The translations under genes were made by a program, and so were the position numbers. Source: Halpernia humi (GTDB lineage: Bacteria > Bacteroidota > Bacteroidia > Flavobacteriales > Weeksellaceae). Taken from it: DNA of 64,000 nucleotides. The notes under the pieces are model-generated. The model searched no databases, was not told the DNA's origin, and saw only the letters and a list, made by a program, of their open reading frames with translations. The stretch lies in NCBI RefSeq assembly GCF_900108025.1, contig NZ_FNUS01000005.1:216727-280726 (forward strand), read 5' to 3'. Shown here piece by piece: positions 44,996 through 55,856 of this stretch (positions are counted from its first letter, which is position 1; each line of letters begins with the position of its first letter).

Positions 44996-46162
44996 TTAAT
45001 CACTCCCAAATAAATCCCGTGTGTAAACTTTTTCTTTCACATCTTCTAATTCTGAAGATTGGCGGTTAGAAATAATAACATCACATTCATTTTTAAAGGC
45101 AGGTAAATCGCGCATTACTTTAGAACCGAAAAAAAATTCTTCTTCTAAAGCAGGTTCAAAAACCACGACTTCTATACCTTTGGCTTTTATACGTTTCATA
45201 ACACCTTGTATGGCGGAAGCTCTAAAATTATCTGAACCGGATTTCATAATCAATCTGAAAACACCAACTTTTTTGGGATTTTTTGCGATAATAGAATCTG
45301 CAATGAAATCTTTACGGGTTCTATTCGCATCGACTATTGCGCGGATTATATTATTAGGAACAGCATCATAATTTGCCAATAATTGTTTGGTGTCTTTCGG
45401 GAGACAATAGCCGCCATAGCCAAAAGATGGATTATTATAATGAGAACCGATTCTTGGGTCTAAACTCACACCTTCTATAATTTGCTTGCTATCTAATTCA
45501 TGAATTTGTGCGTAACTATCTAATTCATTAAAATAAGCTACTCGCATTGCTAAATAGGTATTAGAAAAAAGTTTTATGGCTTCTGCTTCGGTTGCGTTGG
45601 TGAAGAGAATAGAAATATCTTCTTTTACAGCACCTTGCTTTAGGAGGTCAGCGAAAATTTCTGCGCGTTTACTTTGCTCACCAATAATGATTCTTGACGG
45701 ATAGAGATTGTCGTACAACGCTTTCCCTTCTCTTAAAAATTCTGGAGAGAAAATAATATTCTGAAAATTTAATTTTTCCTTCAAAGATTCGGTAAAACCT
45801 ACAGGAACTGTAGATTTTATAATGACCACAGCGTTCGGGTTTGTGGCTTTTACAGATTCTACAACAGACTCTACACTTTTGGTATTGAAATAGTTGGTTT
45901 TCGAATCATAGTCTGTGGGCGTTGCCACTAATACATAATCTGCATTTTCGAAAGCATCATTTTTATCTAAAGTCGCTCTGAAGTTCAAATTTTTATTGGC
46001 TAAAAATTCGGAGATTTCTTTATCTTCAATTGGTGACTTTTTGTTATTAAGCATGTCAATTTTCTCTGACACAATATCCAAAGCCACAACTTCATTGTAC
46101 TGAGACAATAATACTGCATTAGAAAGACCAACATAACCAGTTCCAACTATCGCTATTTTCAT
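44996..46162 (-). CDS. ugd: UDP-glucose 6-dehydrogenase
   Basis: The 388-residue nucleotide-sugar dehydrogenase has GTGYVGLS at residues 7-14, a central dimerisation helix with [15 protein letters not shown], and the catalytic Cys253 in [14 protein letters not shown]. The GYGG variant of the Cys motif and the 388-residue length suit UDP-glucose dehydrogenases, which yield UDP-glucuronate. This gene and the next give the cluster two uronic acid donors. Confidence 0.88.
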   Translation of the reverse strand: MKIAIVGTGYVGLSNAVLLSQYNEVVALDIVSEKIDMLNNKKSPIEDKEISEFLANKNLNFRATLDKNDAFENADYVLVATPTDYDSKTNYFNTKSVESVVESVKATNPNAVVIIKSTVPVGFTESLKEKLNFQNIIFSPEFLREGKALYDNLYPSRIIIGEQSKRAEIFADLLKQGAVKEDISILFTNATEAEAIKLFSNTYLAMRVAYFNELDSYAQIHELDSKQIIEGVSLDPRIGSHYNNPSFGYGGYCLPKDTKQLLANYDAVPNNIIRAIVDANRTRKDFIADSIIAKNPKKVGVFRLIMKSGSDNFRASAIQGVMKRIKAKGIEVVVFEPALEEEFFFGSKVMRDLPAFKNECDVIISNRQSSELEDVKEKVYTRDLFGSD

Positions 46163-46229
46163 ATGTGTATTTTTATATTTTTCTAAAAATAATTAAGTAA
46201 TGAACTTAAATATTTAAAATTAATTTTAA

Positions 46230-47510
46230 TTACAATCTGGCATCAAAATTATTTATCACGCCTTTTACATCATAAATAATAGAATTTTCTTTCTTATATT
46301 GAAGCAAATCAAGGTTTAAAAATTCTTTGTGCGCAACACCAAGAATAATGGCATCAAATTTTTCATTTGGATTTTCATTCGTGCTTTTTACACCATATTC
46401 TTTTAATACTTCTTCTGGGTTTGCCCAAGGATCATAAGTTGTGACTGTCGTTCCATAATCTTCTAAAGCAGAAATAACATCTACAATTTTTGTATTTCTC
46501 ACATCTGGACAATTTTCTTTAAAGGTAATGCCTAACATTAATATTTTAGCATTATTTATCGAAATATTTTTTTTAATTATTGTTTTAATAACCTGCGAGG
46601 CAATATATTCTCCCATAGAATCATTCAAGCGGCGTCCTGCTAAAATAATTTCTGGATGGTAACCATATTCTTGGGCTTTTTGTGCTAAATAATAGGGATC
46701 CACACCAATACAATGCCCACCAACAAGACCTGGTTTAAAAGGCAAAAAATTCCATTTTGTTCCCGCTGCTTCTAGAACATCATGGGTATTAATATCCATT
46801 AAATTAAATATTTTTGCCAATTCATTTACAAAAGCAATATTAATATCGCGCTGAGCATTTTCTATCACTTTTGCGGCTTCTGCTACTTTAATTGTTGGTG
46901 CTAAATGTGTTCCAGCGGTAATTACAGATTTGTAAATATCATTTATAATCACTCCAATTTCTGGTGTAGAACCAGAAGTTACTTTTAATATTTTTTCTAC
47001 CGTATGTTCTTTATCACCTGGATTAATTCGTTCTGGTGAATAACCAGCGAAGAAATCTTCATTAAATTTTAAACCTGATATTTTTTCAATTACAGGAATA
47101 CAATCTTCTTCTGTTGCTCCGGGATAAACGGTAGATTCGTAAACTACAATATCTCCCTTTTTGATTACTTTTCCTACAGTTTCACTTGCTTTAAGCAGCG
47201 GTGTGAGAACAGGACAATTATTTTTATCAACTGGCGTTGGAACTGTAATAATATAAATATTAGAATCTTCAATATCTTTTAAATCATAGGAACAATATAA
47301 ACCAATCTCAGATTTTGCAGGATTTTGAGTAACAAGTGATGATTGCAACAGTGCATCTGAAACTTCCAAAGTATCATCATACCCAGTTTTTAATTGACTA
47401 ACACGGGATTTATTGATGTCAAAACCTACAACAGGAAATTTAGTTGAAAAAAGTCTTGCCAAAGGTAATCCAACATATCCTAATCCTACAACAGTTATTT
47501 TATGTAGCAT
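46230..47510 (-). CDS. UDP-HexNAc 6-dehydrogenase (TviB/WbpA-like)
   Basis: The 426-residue dehydrogenase has GLGYVGLP at residues 9-16 and catalytic Cys267 in [15 protein letters not shown], the form found in UDP-GlcNAc/GalNAc dehydrogenases (WbpA, WbpO, TviB). With the adjacent WbpP/TviC-like epimerase, only five bases away, it most likely makes UDP-GalNAcA or UDP-GlcNAcA. The C-terminal [14 protein letters not shown] segment is standard. Confidence 0.9.
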   Translation of the reverse strand: MLHKITVVGLGYVGLPLARLFSTKFPVVGFDINKSRVSQLKTGYDDTLEVSDALLQSSLVTQNPAKSEIGLYCSYDLKDIEDSNIYIITVPTPVDKNNCPVLTPLLKASETVGKVIKKGDIVVYESTVYPGATEEDCIPVIEKISGLKFNEDFFAGYSPERINPGDKEHTVEKILKVTSGSTPEIGVIINDIYKSVITAGTHLAPTIKVAEAAKVIENAQRDINIAFVNELAKIFNLMDINTHDVLEAAGTKWNFLPFKPGLVGGHCIGVDPYYLAQKAQEYGYHPEIILAGRRLNDSMGEYIASQVIKTIIKKNISINNAKILMLGITFKENCPDVRNTKIVDVISALEDYGTTVTTYDPWANPEEVLKEYGVKSTNENPNEKFDAIILGVAHKEFLNLDLLQYKKENSIIYDVKGVINNFDARL

Positions 47511-47515
47511 ATGGT

Positions 47516-48505
47516 TTATTTAAGATTATTCCAATACCAACTAACCGCCTCTCTTAAACCCTTTTTCATAGAAAATTGTGGATCATAATTCAGTAATTTT
47601 TTAGCTTTATCAATGCTTGCTAAAGAATGTGGCACATCACCTTTTCGATAATCGCCATATTTCACCTCTACTTCCGCTATTTTTGGATCAAATTCTGATA
47701 AATATTCTTTTAAATATTCTACCAAATCATTTAAGGTTGTTCTTTCCCCAAAAGCCGTATTGTAAATTTGATTTTGGGCATCATTATTTTCTGAAGTTAA
47801 AGCCAAGAGATTCATTAAAACGACGTTATCAATATAAGTAAAATCCCTAGAATATTCGCCACCACCATTTATTATTGGAGATTCGTAATTCATAAACTGC
47901 ATTACAAACTTTGGAATTACGGCTGCATACGCGCCTTTTGGGTCTTGTCTGCGTCCAAAAACGTTAAAATATCTTAAGCCAATAGTATCAAAATTGTATG
48001 TTCTTTTAAACACTTGGGCATATAGTTCATCTACATATTTGGTTATAGCATACGGAGATAAAGGTTTGCCGATTATATCTTCTACTTTTGGCAGCGATTC
48101 AGAATCGCCATAAGTGGAGGAACTTGCAGCATAAACAAATCTCTTCACACCAGAATCTTTAGCCGCTACGAGCATATTTAAAAAACCTCCAACATTGACA
48201 TCATTGCTGGTAATTGGATCATTTATAGAACGTGGAACTGAACCTAAAGCGGCTTCGTGAAGAACAAATTCCTGATTTGCGCATGCTTTCTTGCAGGTTT
48301 CTAAATCGCGAATATCACCTTCTATTAACGTAAAATTTTCATTTTTCAGAAATGGCTCTATGTTTACACGTTTTCCTGTAGAAAAATTATCCAAACAAGT
48401 TACGACACAACTATTATCTAACAAAGCCTCACACAAGTTAGAGCCTATAAAACCTGCTCCTCCGGTTACAAGAATTTTTTTATTTTTTAATTCAATAAAA
48501 ATCAT
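47516..48505 (-). CDS. UDP-HexNAc 4-epimerase (WbpP/TviC-like)
   Basis: The 329-residue extended SDR has [15 protein letters not shown] near residue 17, the [14 protein letters not shown] segment with the catalytic Ser, and [14 protein letters not shown] with Tyr and Lys. These resemble WbpP/TviC, which interconvert UDP-GlcNAc or UDP-GlcNAcA with their galacto forms. The TviB-TviC arrangement downstream of wzc is common in capsule clusters. The preferred substrate cannot be told. Confidence 0.87.
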   Translation of the reverse strand: MIFIELKNKKILVTGGAGFIGSNLCEALLDNSCVVTCLDNFSTGKRVNIEPFLKNENFTLIEGDIRDLETCKKACANQEFVLHEAALGSVPRSINDPITSNDVNVGGFLNMLVAAKDSGVKRFVYAASSSTYGDSESLPKVEDIIGKPLSPYAITKYVDELYAQVFKRTYNFDTIGLRYFNVFGRRQDPKGAYAAVIPKFVMQFMNYESPIINGGGEYSRDFTYIDNVVLMNLLALTSENNDAQNQIYNTAFGERTTLNDLVEYLKEYLSEFDPKIAEVEVKYGDYRKGDVPHSLASIDKAKKLLNYDPQFSMKKGLREAVSWYWNNLK

Positions 48506-48511
48506 ATTTAA

Positions 48512-50875
48512 TTAAAATCTATCTTTAATCTCGTCCCAGAAACTTTTTTGGACCACACCGTAGCCATAGCCATATTTGTTACCGTAGCCGAAATTACTTT
48601 TTTCCACATCGTTAAGCACAAATCCAACATTTTGGATCTTTTTTGCAGCGGCACTTTTATTAGCAAAATCGATGAGGGATTTTTCTGTGTAATTAGAACG
48701 CGTGATGTATAGAGTTGCTTCTGCCAATTCAGAAATTAGGAAAGTATCTGTTACCAACATTAATGGTGCAGTATCTAAAATAATAAAATCATAGATTGAT
48801 TTTAATTCTGTCATTAATTCTGTAAGACGTCCATTTGTTAGCAATTCTGTAGGATTTGGAGGAATACTTCCAGAATAAATCACATCTAAATGCGGATTAA
48901 ACGTGGACTTATGCAATACATCTGAAAGTTTTAATGTAGAATCGTGTAAATATTCAGTAATTCCAGAAACGCCTTTTCGGGATTCATTATAACGTTGCAA
49001 TTGTGGATTTCTAATATCAGCCCCAATAATTATGACTTTTTTAGAAGGTGAAGCTAAAGTTAAAGAGAGATTAACCGATGTAAAAGTTTTACCTTCTCCT
49101 TTCACTGTGGAGGTTACCATTATTACTTTTGATCCTTTCGTTTTCGGCAGCATAAAATTCATGTTGGTAATCAGAATCCTAAATGCTTCGGCCATCGGCG
49201 ATAAATCATTAAGTCCCACAATTTCACTTTGTCCTTTTTCTAACTGTGGCAATTCTGCTAAAACTGGGATGGTACTAAGACGCTCAATATCGTGTTTTGT
49301 TTTAATTTTATTATTAAATAAATCTGCAAGATAAATTAAAGCAAAAGGAATGAGCAAACCGACTAATAATGCCGCCAATAAGACAATCATTTTCTTTGGC
49401 GCTACTGGCTGATCTGAAGCATAAGCATAATCTACAATTCTCGCTTTTGGCGCTGTAATTGCTAGAGAAATTGCCGTTTCTTCTCGCTTTTGAAGTAACA
49501 ACAAATAAAGGTTTTCTTTTATTTGCTGTTGTCTTTCGATACCGCGGAATACTTTCTCTAAAGAAGGTATTTTTGAGATTTTTCCACTAATTTTATTTTG
49601 CTCCGCTTCATAACTTTGCTTTTCAATTTCTAAACCTGCTTTGTTTTTCTGCAAACTTTCTAGAACTGAAGCCCGTAAAGCATTTATCTGATTGGACAGT
49701 TCCACCACCGATGGATTTTTAACTGTTCCGGATTGCAATAGTCTGTCACGATTTAACACTAACTGATTATAAGTAGAAATCCCAGAAGTCGCCGTAGGAT
49801 CTAGCAAACCAATGTTCGAAGGTAAGACATCGTATTTGCCTTGCTTCTGAACGTAATTTATAATGGTATTGGTTAATTCTAATTGGGCGTCTGTTTCAAT
49901 TTGTTTTGCATGCGCATCAGAAGATGTTTCTAAATTTATTTTCGCTTCAGTTTCTAAATCCGTAATTTGATTGGCGGATTTAAAACGTTCCTTTTGTTCC
50001 TCTACTTGGCCTAATTCTTTGGAAATTAATTTAATCCGTTCATCTATAAAATCTTTGGTCTTTTGCGATTCAGAATTTTTATCTTTTATTGCATCCTCAT
50101 TGTAAGCGTCTACCAAATTATTTAAAATTGTTTTAGCTTTATCTTTTTCCGGATAATTCATACTAAGACCAATTACCGTTGCATCTTTATTTACAAGATT
50201 GACGTTCAAAAGATTTTGAAGTGATGTTACACGGTCGTCTATTTTCGAAATTTGAAGTATTAAATTATTTGTATTACTTAAAGTATCTGGGACATAAGAC
50301 TTATTTTTTTGAATAATAATATTCGCAAATGGCAAGTTTATGATTTTGCCATACGTCGTTTTAATATTTTGCTTTAATTTTTCTGATTTTAATAATAACT
50401 GATCACCTCTTATTTCCAGGTCTAGTGGAAATGTTTTTTCTTCTTTTTCATTTACTACAATTACGCTTATAGGTGATGTTTTATCGTAAAGTTCAGAATC
50501 TTTAATATTTCCTTGTGTTTTTATAACAGTTTGTAAATCGTTATCTTTTACAACGGCATTCATGAGTTTTTTAGATTTAAAAATCTCAATCTCATTATCT
50601 ACACTATTAGTACCCATGCTGCCTAATCCAGATAGATCTTGCAGCAATGCATTATCACCACCGCCAAATGAATTATTTTTGGCATCTTTAATTAAAACAG
50701 TGGCGTTAATATTATAAATCGGCGTGGCATATCTCAAATAGAGAAATGCTAGAAATAGTGTGATGAAAACTGATATTAAAAACCAAAGCCAATTGCGAAC
50801 ATAAGGTTTTACAATTTCCTGAATATTTATTTCAGATATTTCGTTATCTATAGTAGGTTTCGAGTTAGACTCCAT
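48512..50875 (-). CDS. wzc: Polysaccharide co-polymerase with tyrosine autokinase (Wzc-like)
   Basis: The 787-residue BY-kinase controls chain length and export of capsule. Transmembrane segments lie at about residues 32-48 and 496-518 and flank a large periplasmic coiled-coil domain (about 265-470). The cytoplasmic kinase has Walker [11 protein letters not shown] (588-597), Walker A' [10 protein letters not shown] (615-624) and Walker B FIILDTAP (697-704). A C-terminal Tyr/Gly cluster ([12 protein letters not shown]) provides the autophosphorylation sites. It lies 24 bases downstream of the wza-like gene. Confidence 0.93.
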   Translation of the reverse strand: MESNSKPTIDNEISEINIQEIVKPYVRNWLWFLISVFITLFLAFLYLRYATPIYNINATVLIKDAKNNSFGGGDNALLQDLSGLGSMGTNSVDNEIEIFKSKKLMNAVVKDNDLQTVIKTQGNIKDSELYDKTSPISVIVVNEKEEKTFPLDLEIRGDQLLLKSEKLKQNIKTTYGKIINLPFANIIIQKNKSYVPDTLSNTNNLILQISKIDDRVTSLQNLLNVNLVNKDATVIGLSMNYPEKDKAKTILNNLVDAYNEDAIKDKNSESQKTKDFIDERIKLISKELGQVEEQKERFKSANQITDLETEAKINLETSSDAHAKQIETDAQLELTNTIINYVQKQGKYDVLPSNIGLLDPTATSGISTYNQLVLNRDRLLQSGTVKNPSVVELSNQINALRASVLESLQKNKAGLEIEKQSYEAEQNKISGKISKIPSLEKVFRGIERQQQIKENLYLLLLQKREETAISLAITAPKARIVDYAYASDQPVAPKKMIVLLAALLVGLLIPFALIYLADLFNNKIKTKHDIERLSTIPVLAELPQLEKGQSEIVGLNDLSPMAEAFRILITNMNFMLPKTKGSKVIMVTSTVKGEGKTFTSVNLSLTLASPSKKVIIIGADIRNPQLQRYNESRKGVSGITEYLHDSTLKLSDVLHKSTFNPHLDVIYSGSIPPNPTELLTNGRLTELMTELKSIYDFIILDTAPLMLVTDTFLISELAEATLYITRSNYTEKSLIDFANKSAAAKKIQNVGFVLNDVEKSNFGYGNKYGYGYGVVQKSFWDEIKDRF

Positions 50876-50899
50876 AGGTGTACGGTTGTTGAGAGGTAT

Positions 50900-51712
50900 C
50901 TATTTTCTGACAATTAAAGCGATGATTGTAATGGCAATCGATGCAATGGATATGTATAAACCCGTATTTGGGTCTAATCGTGACGTTTTCTCCTTCGTTG
51001 AATTTGGAGTTACATAAATCACATCTCCTTGTTTTAAATAATAATAAGGAGAATTAATAAATTTTGCGTCATTTAGATCAATTCTGGTGTTTGTGGTTTT
51101 TCCATCTACATTTCTAACCAATAAGACATTATCTCTTTTACCATAAATTGTAAGGTCTCCGGCTAAACCAAGTGCATTTAAAAAAGTAGCATTGGCATCT
51201 GGCACAATATATTGCCCGGGCCGATTCACTTCACCTAAAATCGTAATTTTATAATTGGTGTTCTTTACACTTACAACAGGATTTGTAATATATTCCTTTA
51301 AGGCTTGTCTTAAATCCTCTTTAAATTCTTCAATCGTCTTACCCGTTGTGTTTCGCTCTCCTAAAACAGGAAAATCTATATTTCCTTTGGAATCTACAAT
51401 GTAAGTTGGCCCCGAATCTGCAGTAGGATTTTCTCTTAAATTTCCTCCCGCAATGGCATTTTGAACCATTTGCCCTGAAGAAAAGTTTTGATTAAAAGGT
51501 TTTGCTACATCCAAATCTTTAGCAGAAACATATATCATAAGTTCATCGCCAGGCTGTATTGTTGTTATTCGCTGGTCTACAGCCGCTTGTGTTGCAATAC
51601 TATCTATATTTTGCATGTAATTCAGATTTTTTTTATCTGAGGATACATTCTTAAAGACACCACAAGATGTCATTAGTAATAGTAGTAAAAGAGGTACAAA
51701 ATTTTTCATCAT
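50900..51712 (-). CDS. wza: Polysaccharide export outer-membrane lipoprotein (Wza-like)
   Basis: From the ATG at 51712 the 270-residue protein has a lipoprotein signal with the lipobox LLMTSC. A polysaccharide export (Poly_export) domain (about residues 40-125; IQPGDELMIYVSAKDLD) and SLBB-type repeat (ITILGEVNRPGQYIVPD) follow, and a C-terminal hydrophobic helix (LYISIASIAITIIALIV) ends the protein. The frame also opens at 51733 and 51724. A TATATTTG -7 element covers the 51733 codon, so transcription would start after it and the shorter forms are more likely. Together with Wzc it forms the export apparatus. Confidence 0.9.
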   Translation of the reverse strand: MMKNFVPLLLLLLMTSCGVFKNVSSDKKNLNYMQNIDSIATQAAVDQRITTIQPGDELMIYVSAKDLDVAKPFNQNFSSGQMVQNAIAGGNLRENPTADSGPTYIVDSKGNIDFPVLGERNTTGKTIEEFKEDLRQALKEYITNPVVSVKNTNYKITILGEVNRPGQYIVPDANATFLNALGLAGDLTIYGKRDNVLLVRNVDGKTTNTRIDLNDAKFINSPYYYLKQGDVIYVTPNSTKEKTSRLDPNTGLYISIASIAITIIALIVRK

Positions 51713-51730
51713 TTTTAAAAACATTGGGTG

Positions 51731-51738
51731 CAAATATA
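51731..51738 (-). promoter_or_regulatory. Internal promoter of wza-wzc (-7 TATATTTG)
   Basis: On the minus strand TATATTTG matches the Bacteroidota -7 consensus and overlaps the outermost possible wza start codon. A TTG (complement of 51754-51756) lies 15 bases upstream, a short spacing. It decides the wza start in favour of 51712 or 51709. Confidence 0.55.
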
Positions 51739-51756
51739 CAAATATTTTATAGTCAA

Positions 51757-53685
51757 CTAAAGGTCTAAAGTTTGGTATATCGAATTTTCACTTTTAAACT
51801 CTGGAACAATCTCTTTTAGAAGTTTTACAATATCATCATTCTCGCATTTTAGCGCGGCAATTGTAATCTGCTGTGTGTATCTTTTTATCACAGAAAACTC
51901 TACAGTAGAATCTTTTGAAATTAAAATACTTGAATGAGGTGTTGGAAGTGTTTTGGCTCCATCACTCAACAATTCTTCGTACAATTTTTCACCTGGGCGA
52001 AGCCCTGTGAAAATAATCTTGATATCTTCATCTGGTCTGAAGCCCGAAAGTTTAATCATTCGGCGTGCTAAATTCACGATTTTTACCGGTTCGCCCATAT
52101 CAAATACAAAAATTTCGCCGCCTTTGCCCATTGTTCCTGCTTGTAAAACTAGTTCACAGGCTTCTGGTATGGTCATAAAATACCTTACAATATCTTTATG
52201 TGTAACTGTAATAGGGCCTCCTGCTTCGATTTGCTTTTTAAAATGTGGAATAACAGATCCATTAGATCCTAAAACATTACCAAATCTTGTTGTAATAAAT
52301 TTAGTTTGATTCCCTTCCAAATTTTGCAGAGATTGCACAAAAAGTTCCGCCATACGTTTGGAAGCGCCCATTACATTTGTAGGGTTTACCGCCTTATCTG
52401 TAGAAATCATCACAAAACGATTCACTTTATATTTACTTGAGAACATTGATAAATTTTTGGTGCCTAACACATTTACCAAAATAGCCTCTCGCGGATTTTT
52501 CTCAATTAAAGGAACGTGCTTATATGCTGCGGCATGATAAACCATTGAAAACTGAAATTTCTTAAATACAGGCTCAATACGACGTTCATTGGATATATCT
52601 GCAAGTATAAACTCGAAATGTATGTGCGGAAACTCTTGTTTCATTTCAAGTTCTATTTGATATAGCGGTGTTTCAGCCTGATCTAAAACTACAATTGTTT
52701 TTGGATTAAATTTGGCGACTTGCCGCACAATTTCAGCACCAATAGAACCTGCGCCACCAGTCACCAAAATAATTTTATCTTCATGACGAGGGCTAATAGC
52801 ATCGTTATCTATCTTAATCGGTTTTCGGTTTAATAAATCTTCAATCTGCATTTCTTTAATCGAATTCGCAAGATCACCCGGTCTAAATTTTTGGAGTGTT
52901 GGAGATTTAAAAATTTTAATGTCTTTTTCGAGCAAAATATTTACCCAACTGTTTAATTCATCACGTGTGAGAAGTTCTTTGATTATTAAAACACCGTCAA
53001 CATTTAATTCTGCTTTAGATTTAGCCTTAAGTTTATCTTTGGAGATAATTTCTTTACCAAGTAATCTCGCACTTTCAGAGTCCTTTCTATCCGTCAAAAA
53101 ACCTATTAAATCATAGGGTAGATTAAGGTTATCCAAAATGGCCCGTGCTATGGCTACAGAACTTTCCGATATACCAAGAACCAATATCCGGTTGCTATCT
53201 CCTCGCGCTTTTAATTGGCGCAAAACGTGAAAAAACTCTTTTACAACAAGCCTAAAAGCAAAAAGCAAGGTAAAGGAAACCATGGCGTATATAAAAAAGA
53301 GTGGTGTTAAAAATAATTTGCTACCACCTATATACAAGTACAAATAATTAAATATTGACAAAGTTACTAGAGTGCACAAGCACGCTAAAAATAATTTGAA
53401 TAAATCTACAAAAGTGGAATGCCGAATAATTCCAGAAAAAGTGCGAAAAACATACATAAACAGGCCGTTCACCATTAATACAAACAGGAATTTAATACCC
53501 AAAGGCCATTCTGTAGGTGGTCTTACGTTTAATTTATCTAAAATAAAGTAAGAGAAAAAAAGTGAGAAAAAAAGAATAATCGCATCAATCAGCATTACAA
53601 TCCATCTAGGCAAATACCTCACGTCAGAAAGCGAAAGTATATTGTCGCCTTCATACATTTTATTGCTTAAGTTTTTAATGCCCAT
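51757..53685 (-). CDS. Membrane-bound UDP-HexNAc 4,6-dehydratase (PglF/WbpM/CapD type)
   Basis: The 642-residue protein has four N-terminal membrane segments (about residues 28-150), a Rossmann domain (about 160-270) and a C-terminal SDR dehydratase. The SDR shows VTGGAGSIGAEIV near residue 310 and NVMGASKRMAE with the Met/Lys active-site pair. This is the full-length WbpM/PglF architecture. It converts UDP-GlcNAc to UDP-4-keto-6-deoxy-GlcNAc, feeding the PglE/PglD route or the WbpV-like reductase at the far end of the operon. It is the first gene of the leftward run and has its own -7 box. Confidence 0.92.
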   Translation of the reverse strand: MGIKNLSNKMYEGDNILSLSDVRYLPRWIVMLIDAIILFFSLFFSYFILDKLNVRPPTEWPLGIKFLFVLMVNGLFMYVFRTFSGIIRHSTFVDLFKLFLACLCTLVTLSIFNYLYLYIGGSKLFLTPLFFIYAMVSFTLLFAFRLVVKEFFHVLRQLKARGDSNRILVLGISESSVAIARAILDNLNLPYDLIGFLTDRKDSESARLLGKEIISKDKLKAKSKAELNVDGVLIIKELLTRDELNSWVNILLEKDIKIFKSPTLQKFRPGDLANSIKEMQIEDLLNRKPIKIDNDAISPRHEDKIILVTGGAGSIGAEIVRQVAKFNPKTIVVLDQAETPLYQIELEMKQEFPHIHFEFILADISNERRIEPVFKKFQFSMVYHAAAYKHVPLIEKNPREAILVNVLGTKNLSMFSSKYKVNRFVMISTDKAVNPTNVMGASKRMAELFVQSLQNLEGNQTKFITTRFGNVLGSNGSVIPHFKKQIEAGGPITVTHKDIVRYFMTIPEACELVLQAGTMGKGGEIFVFDMGEPVKIVNLARRMIKLSGFRPDEDIKIIFTGLRPGEKLYEELLSDGAKTLPTPHSSILISKDSTVEFSVIKRYTQQITIAALKCENDDIVKLLKEIVPEFKSENSIYQTLDL

Positions 53686-53718
53686 TTTTTAACTTTATTT
53701 TCAATTTATAAGTCTGTG

Positions 53719-53726
53719 CAAAAGTA
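53719..53726 (-). promoter_or_regulatory. Candidate promoter of the polysaccharide run (-7 TACTTTTG)
   Basis: The minus strand reads TACTTTTG, a match to TAnnTTTG, 33 bases before the WbpM/PglF-like ATG. No well-spaced -33 TTG is seen, so the promoter may need an activator or may be weak. Confidence 0.5.
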
Positions 53727-53989
53727 ATAAATTTTACATTTAGATATAAAAAAAAGTAATATTCGCTACAGATTACAAATATTTCAAGTACGCTAAAGAT
53801 ATAAAATAAAAACTGATTTTGGAAGGTTTATTATTTAGTTAAGGATAAAAATTGTGAGCCCAAAATATGCTATGTCTTTTCATTTGGTAAAATATATTTT
53901 CTTTACTTTTATTTCAAAATAATATTAAAAGTGATTTTGTTTTTCTTAAAAAATCGAGCATTTGTTTCCCACTTTAGAATAAAAAACAG

Positions 53990-53997
53990 TATATTTG
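53990..53997 (+). promoter_or_regulatory. secG promoter (-7 TATATTTG)
   Basis: TATATTTG matches the -7 consensus and lies 21 bases before the secG ATG at 54019. The TTG inside it is an in-frame start candidate in the sequence but would lie within the promoter, so it is rejected. Confidence 0.6.
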
Positions 53998-54018
53998 CAA
54001 CCTGAAATTTTAAAAAAA

Positions 54019-54360
54019 ATGGGTACAATTTTTACACTTTTCATGGTAATTATCATGATTGCATGTGTTCTTCTTATTACGATAATCATGGCTCAAAACC
54101 CAAAAGGAGGCGGCCTTTCTGGTACTTTTGGTGGTACTTCACCGGCACAATTTGGGGTACAAAGAACCAATGATTTTATGGAAAATGCGACATGGGTTTT
54201 AGGCGGCGGCATCATCGTATTGATAATCGTAAGTGTAGTTTTAACAGCAAAACCTAGCCAAAGAGTTGCACCACAAGCGCCGGTAAATCAGTCTGCGCCT
54301 GCAACATCTGCCCCAGCGCAAAATTCTACTACAGTGCCACAAGCACCAGTAAAAAAATAA
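54019..54360 (+). CDS. secG: Preprotein translocase subunit SecG
   Basis: SecG is the small accessory subunit of the SecYEG channel in the inner membrane. The 113-residue form from the ATG at 54019 has two membrane segments (about residues 2-21 and 48-68). They flank the family loop AQNPKGGGLSGTFGG, which continues into SPAQFG. An Ala/Pro/Gln-rich tail of about 40 residues follows, which is common in Bacteroidota SecG. The gene is a single unit with its own promoter and terminator. Confidence 0.93.
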   Translation: MGTIFTLFMVIIMIACVLLITIIMAQNPKGGGLSGTFGGTSPAQFGVQRTNDFMENATWVLGGGIIVLIIVSVVLTAKPSQRVAPQAPVNQSAPATSAPAQNSTTVPQAPVKK

Positions 54361-54380
54361 ATTTATTTACAAATGATACT

Positions 54381-54411
54381 AAAAGCGACTTTTTAAAAAG
54401 TCGTTTTTTTT
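54381..54411. terminator. Intrinsic terminator of secG, also usable leftward
   Basis: A perfect palindrome CGACTTTTTAAAAAGTCG (54386-54403) is followed by a run of eight T. The A-rich left side gives T residues on the other strand as well, so it may also end the convergent glycosyltransferase gene, whose stop is at 54410. Confidence 0.88.
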
Positions 54412-55243
54412 ATTTTAATTGACGAATGGCAAAATAATGTTTCAATTTTAAACCCATACTTAAAAGTCTAAATTTTAAAGGCGATTTTTTACGGTAATAT
54501 TTATTGAGAAAAATTTGCATCGCTCCATAAAAACGCTCCAGATAAATCTTATCCTTCACTGTGCTTTCTCCTTTGTAGTGAAGTATTGAAGCCTTTCCAT
54601 AATAATAATTTTTTAGGCCATTTTGCAATAAAGTATAGCACAAATCTATATCTTCCCCGTACATAAAATAAGTTTCATCTAAACCTCCAAATTTTAGATA
54701 ATATTCTCTTCTAATTAATAAAAATGCTCCGGTAACCACTTCCACTTCTGCTATTTCATCTTCTAGAATATCGGTTCGATAATAGGATTTTTGGTTGTTT
54801 TTTTTTAAATGAATAAAAAGTTTCTCAAAAGAGTTAATCATATTGGGAACAGCGCGCTTGCTCTCTGGCAAAAATTTTCCTTCACTATCATGCATCCGAA
54901 CACCCAAACACCCGAATTTTTCCTGCTGATCGGCAAAATTTAAAATTTCATTCATGTAAAATCCTTCAAATTCTGTGTCGGGATTTAGCAACAAAACGTA
55001 TTCACCAACAGCCAATTTTACCGCTAAATTATTCGCTTTCGCAAAACCGCCATTTTCGTCAGAGCCTACAAATCTAACAGTTGGAAAGTCATTTATTAAA
55101 TTTTTCCAAGAATTATCTGGGCTGTTATTATCTATTACAATTATTTCGTAATCTAAATCTTGAATATATTTTTGCAAAGAATCTAGGCAATTTCTCAATA
55201 AAATTGGCACGTTGTAATGAACAATAATGACGCTTAATTTCAT
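54410..55243 (-). CDS. Glycosyltransferase family 2 (rhamnosyltransferase-like)
   Basis: The 277-residue GT-A enzyme starts LSVIIVHYNVPILLRNCLDSL. It has IVIDNNSPDNS (nucleotide binding), LLLNPDTEF (the DxD-like metal site, about residues 88-96) and ETYFMYGEDIDLCYTL with the catalytic acid (about 190-205). This arrangement is that of WbbL/RfbF-type rhamnosyltransferases, but the donor is not certain. It follows recR with one base between them and lies outside the main cluster, on the other side of secG. Confidence 0.87.
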   Translation of the reverse strand: MKLSVIIVHYNVPILLRNCLDSLQKYIQDLDYEIIVIDNNSPDNSWKNLINDFPTVRFVGSDENGGFAKANNLAVKLAVGEYVLLLNPDTEFEGFYMNEILNFADQQEKFGCLGVRMHDSEGKFLPESKRAVPNMINSFEKLFIHLKKNNQKSYYRTDILEDEIAEVEVVTGAFLLIRREYYLKFGGLDETYFMYGEDIDLCYTLLQNGLKNYYYGKASILHYKGESTVKDKIYLERFYGAMQIFLNKYYRKKSPLKFRLLSMGLKLKHYFAIRQLK

Positions 55244-55244
55244 A

Positions 55245-55856
55245 TTAATCTTGTTCGTTATATGGCAATCTATTCATTATAGAGCGGCCAAGAGAAACCT
55301 CATCTGCATATTCTAACTCATCGCCCACAGAAATACCGCGGGCAATACTTGAAAATTTTACATCAAAATTTTTAAATTTTTTGTAGAGATAATAGGCAGT
55401 TGTATCGCCTTCCATGGTGGCGCTCAAAGCGAAAATAATTTCCTTCAAAAAGCCTTCATTTAATTTTTTTTCAATGCTTCCGATATTCAGTTGGCTGGGT
55501 CCTACGCCTTCCATGGGTGAAATTTTACCTCCAAGAACTAAATATTTTCCGTTAAATTTTGAAGTATTTTCTATCGCCATCACATCTCGAACATCTTCTA
55601 CAATGCACAAAATGGCGTTTGATCTTTTCGGACTACTACAAATTTCGCATATTTCTAAATCTGAAAAATTGTGGCAATTTTTGCAATATTTAATGTCGGT
55701 AACTAATTTTTTTAAACTTTCACCTAAAAGAATTCCTTGCGATTCGGGCTGCTTTAAAAGATGCAATGCCAAACGCAAGGCCGATTTTTTGCCGATCCCG
55801 GGCAAACCAGAAATTTCTTCAACTGCTTTTGCCAAAACTTTACTTGGATAATCCAT
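55245..55856 (-). CDS. recR: Recombination mediator RecR
   Basis: RecR works with RecO and RecF to load RecA onto gapped DNA. The 203-residue protein has an N-terminal helix-hairpin-helix (about residues 10-30, [18 protein letters not shown]), a four-cysteine zinc finger (Cys58, 61, 70, 73), a Toprim domain (about 80-175, [13 protein letters not shown]) and the C-terminal Walker B-like segment. The length is normal. It is probably cotranscribed with the downstream glycosyltransferase gene. Confidence 0.95.
   Translation of the reverse strand: MDYPSKVLAKAVEEISGLPGIGKKSALRLALHLLKQPESQGILLGESLKKLVTDIKYCKNCHNFSDLEICEICSSPKRSNAILCIVEDVRDVMAIENTSKFNGKYLVLGGKISPMEGVGPSQLNIGSIEKKLNEGFLKEIIFALSATMEGDTTAYYLYKKFKNFDVKFSSIARGISVGDELEYADEVSLGRSIMNRLPYNEQD

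Larger units (their letters stand above)
53686..54018. other. Divergent intergenic region between capsule run and secG
   Basis: This 333-base AT-rich stretch contains no credible ORF. It holds the start of the leftward polysaccharide transcript (TACTTTTG near 53719) and the rightward secG promoter (TATATTTG at 53990). I see no JUMPstart/ops-like element and no obvious operator palindrome. Confidence 0.65.

Noticed and set aside
53686..54018. JUMPstart/ops element or NusG-like antiterminator control of the long polysaccharide run.
   Set aside because: No GGCGGTAG-type ops sequence was found upstream, and no UpxY/RfaH/LoaP-like gene lies in the window.
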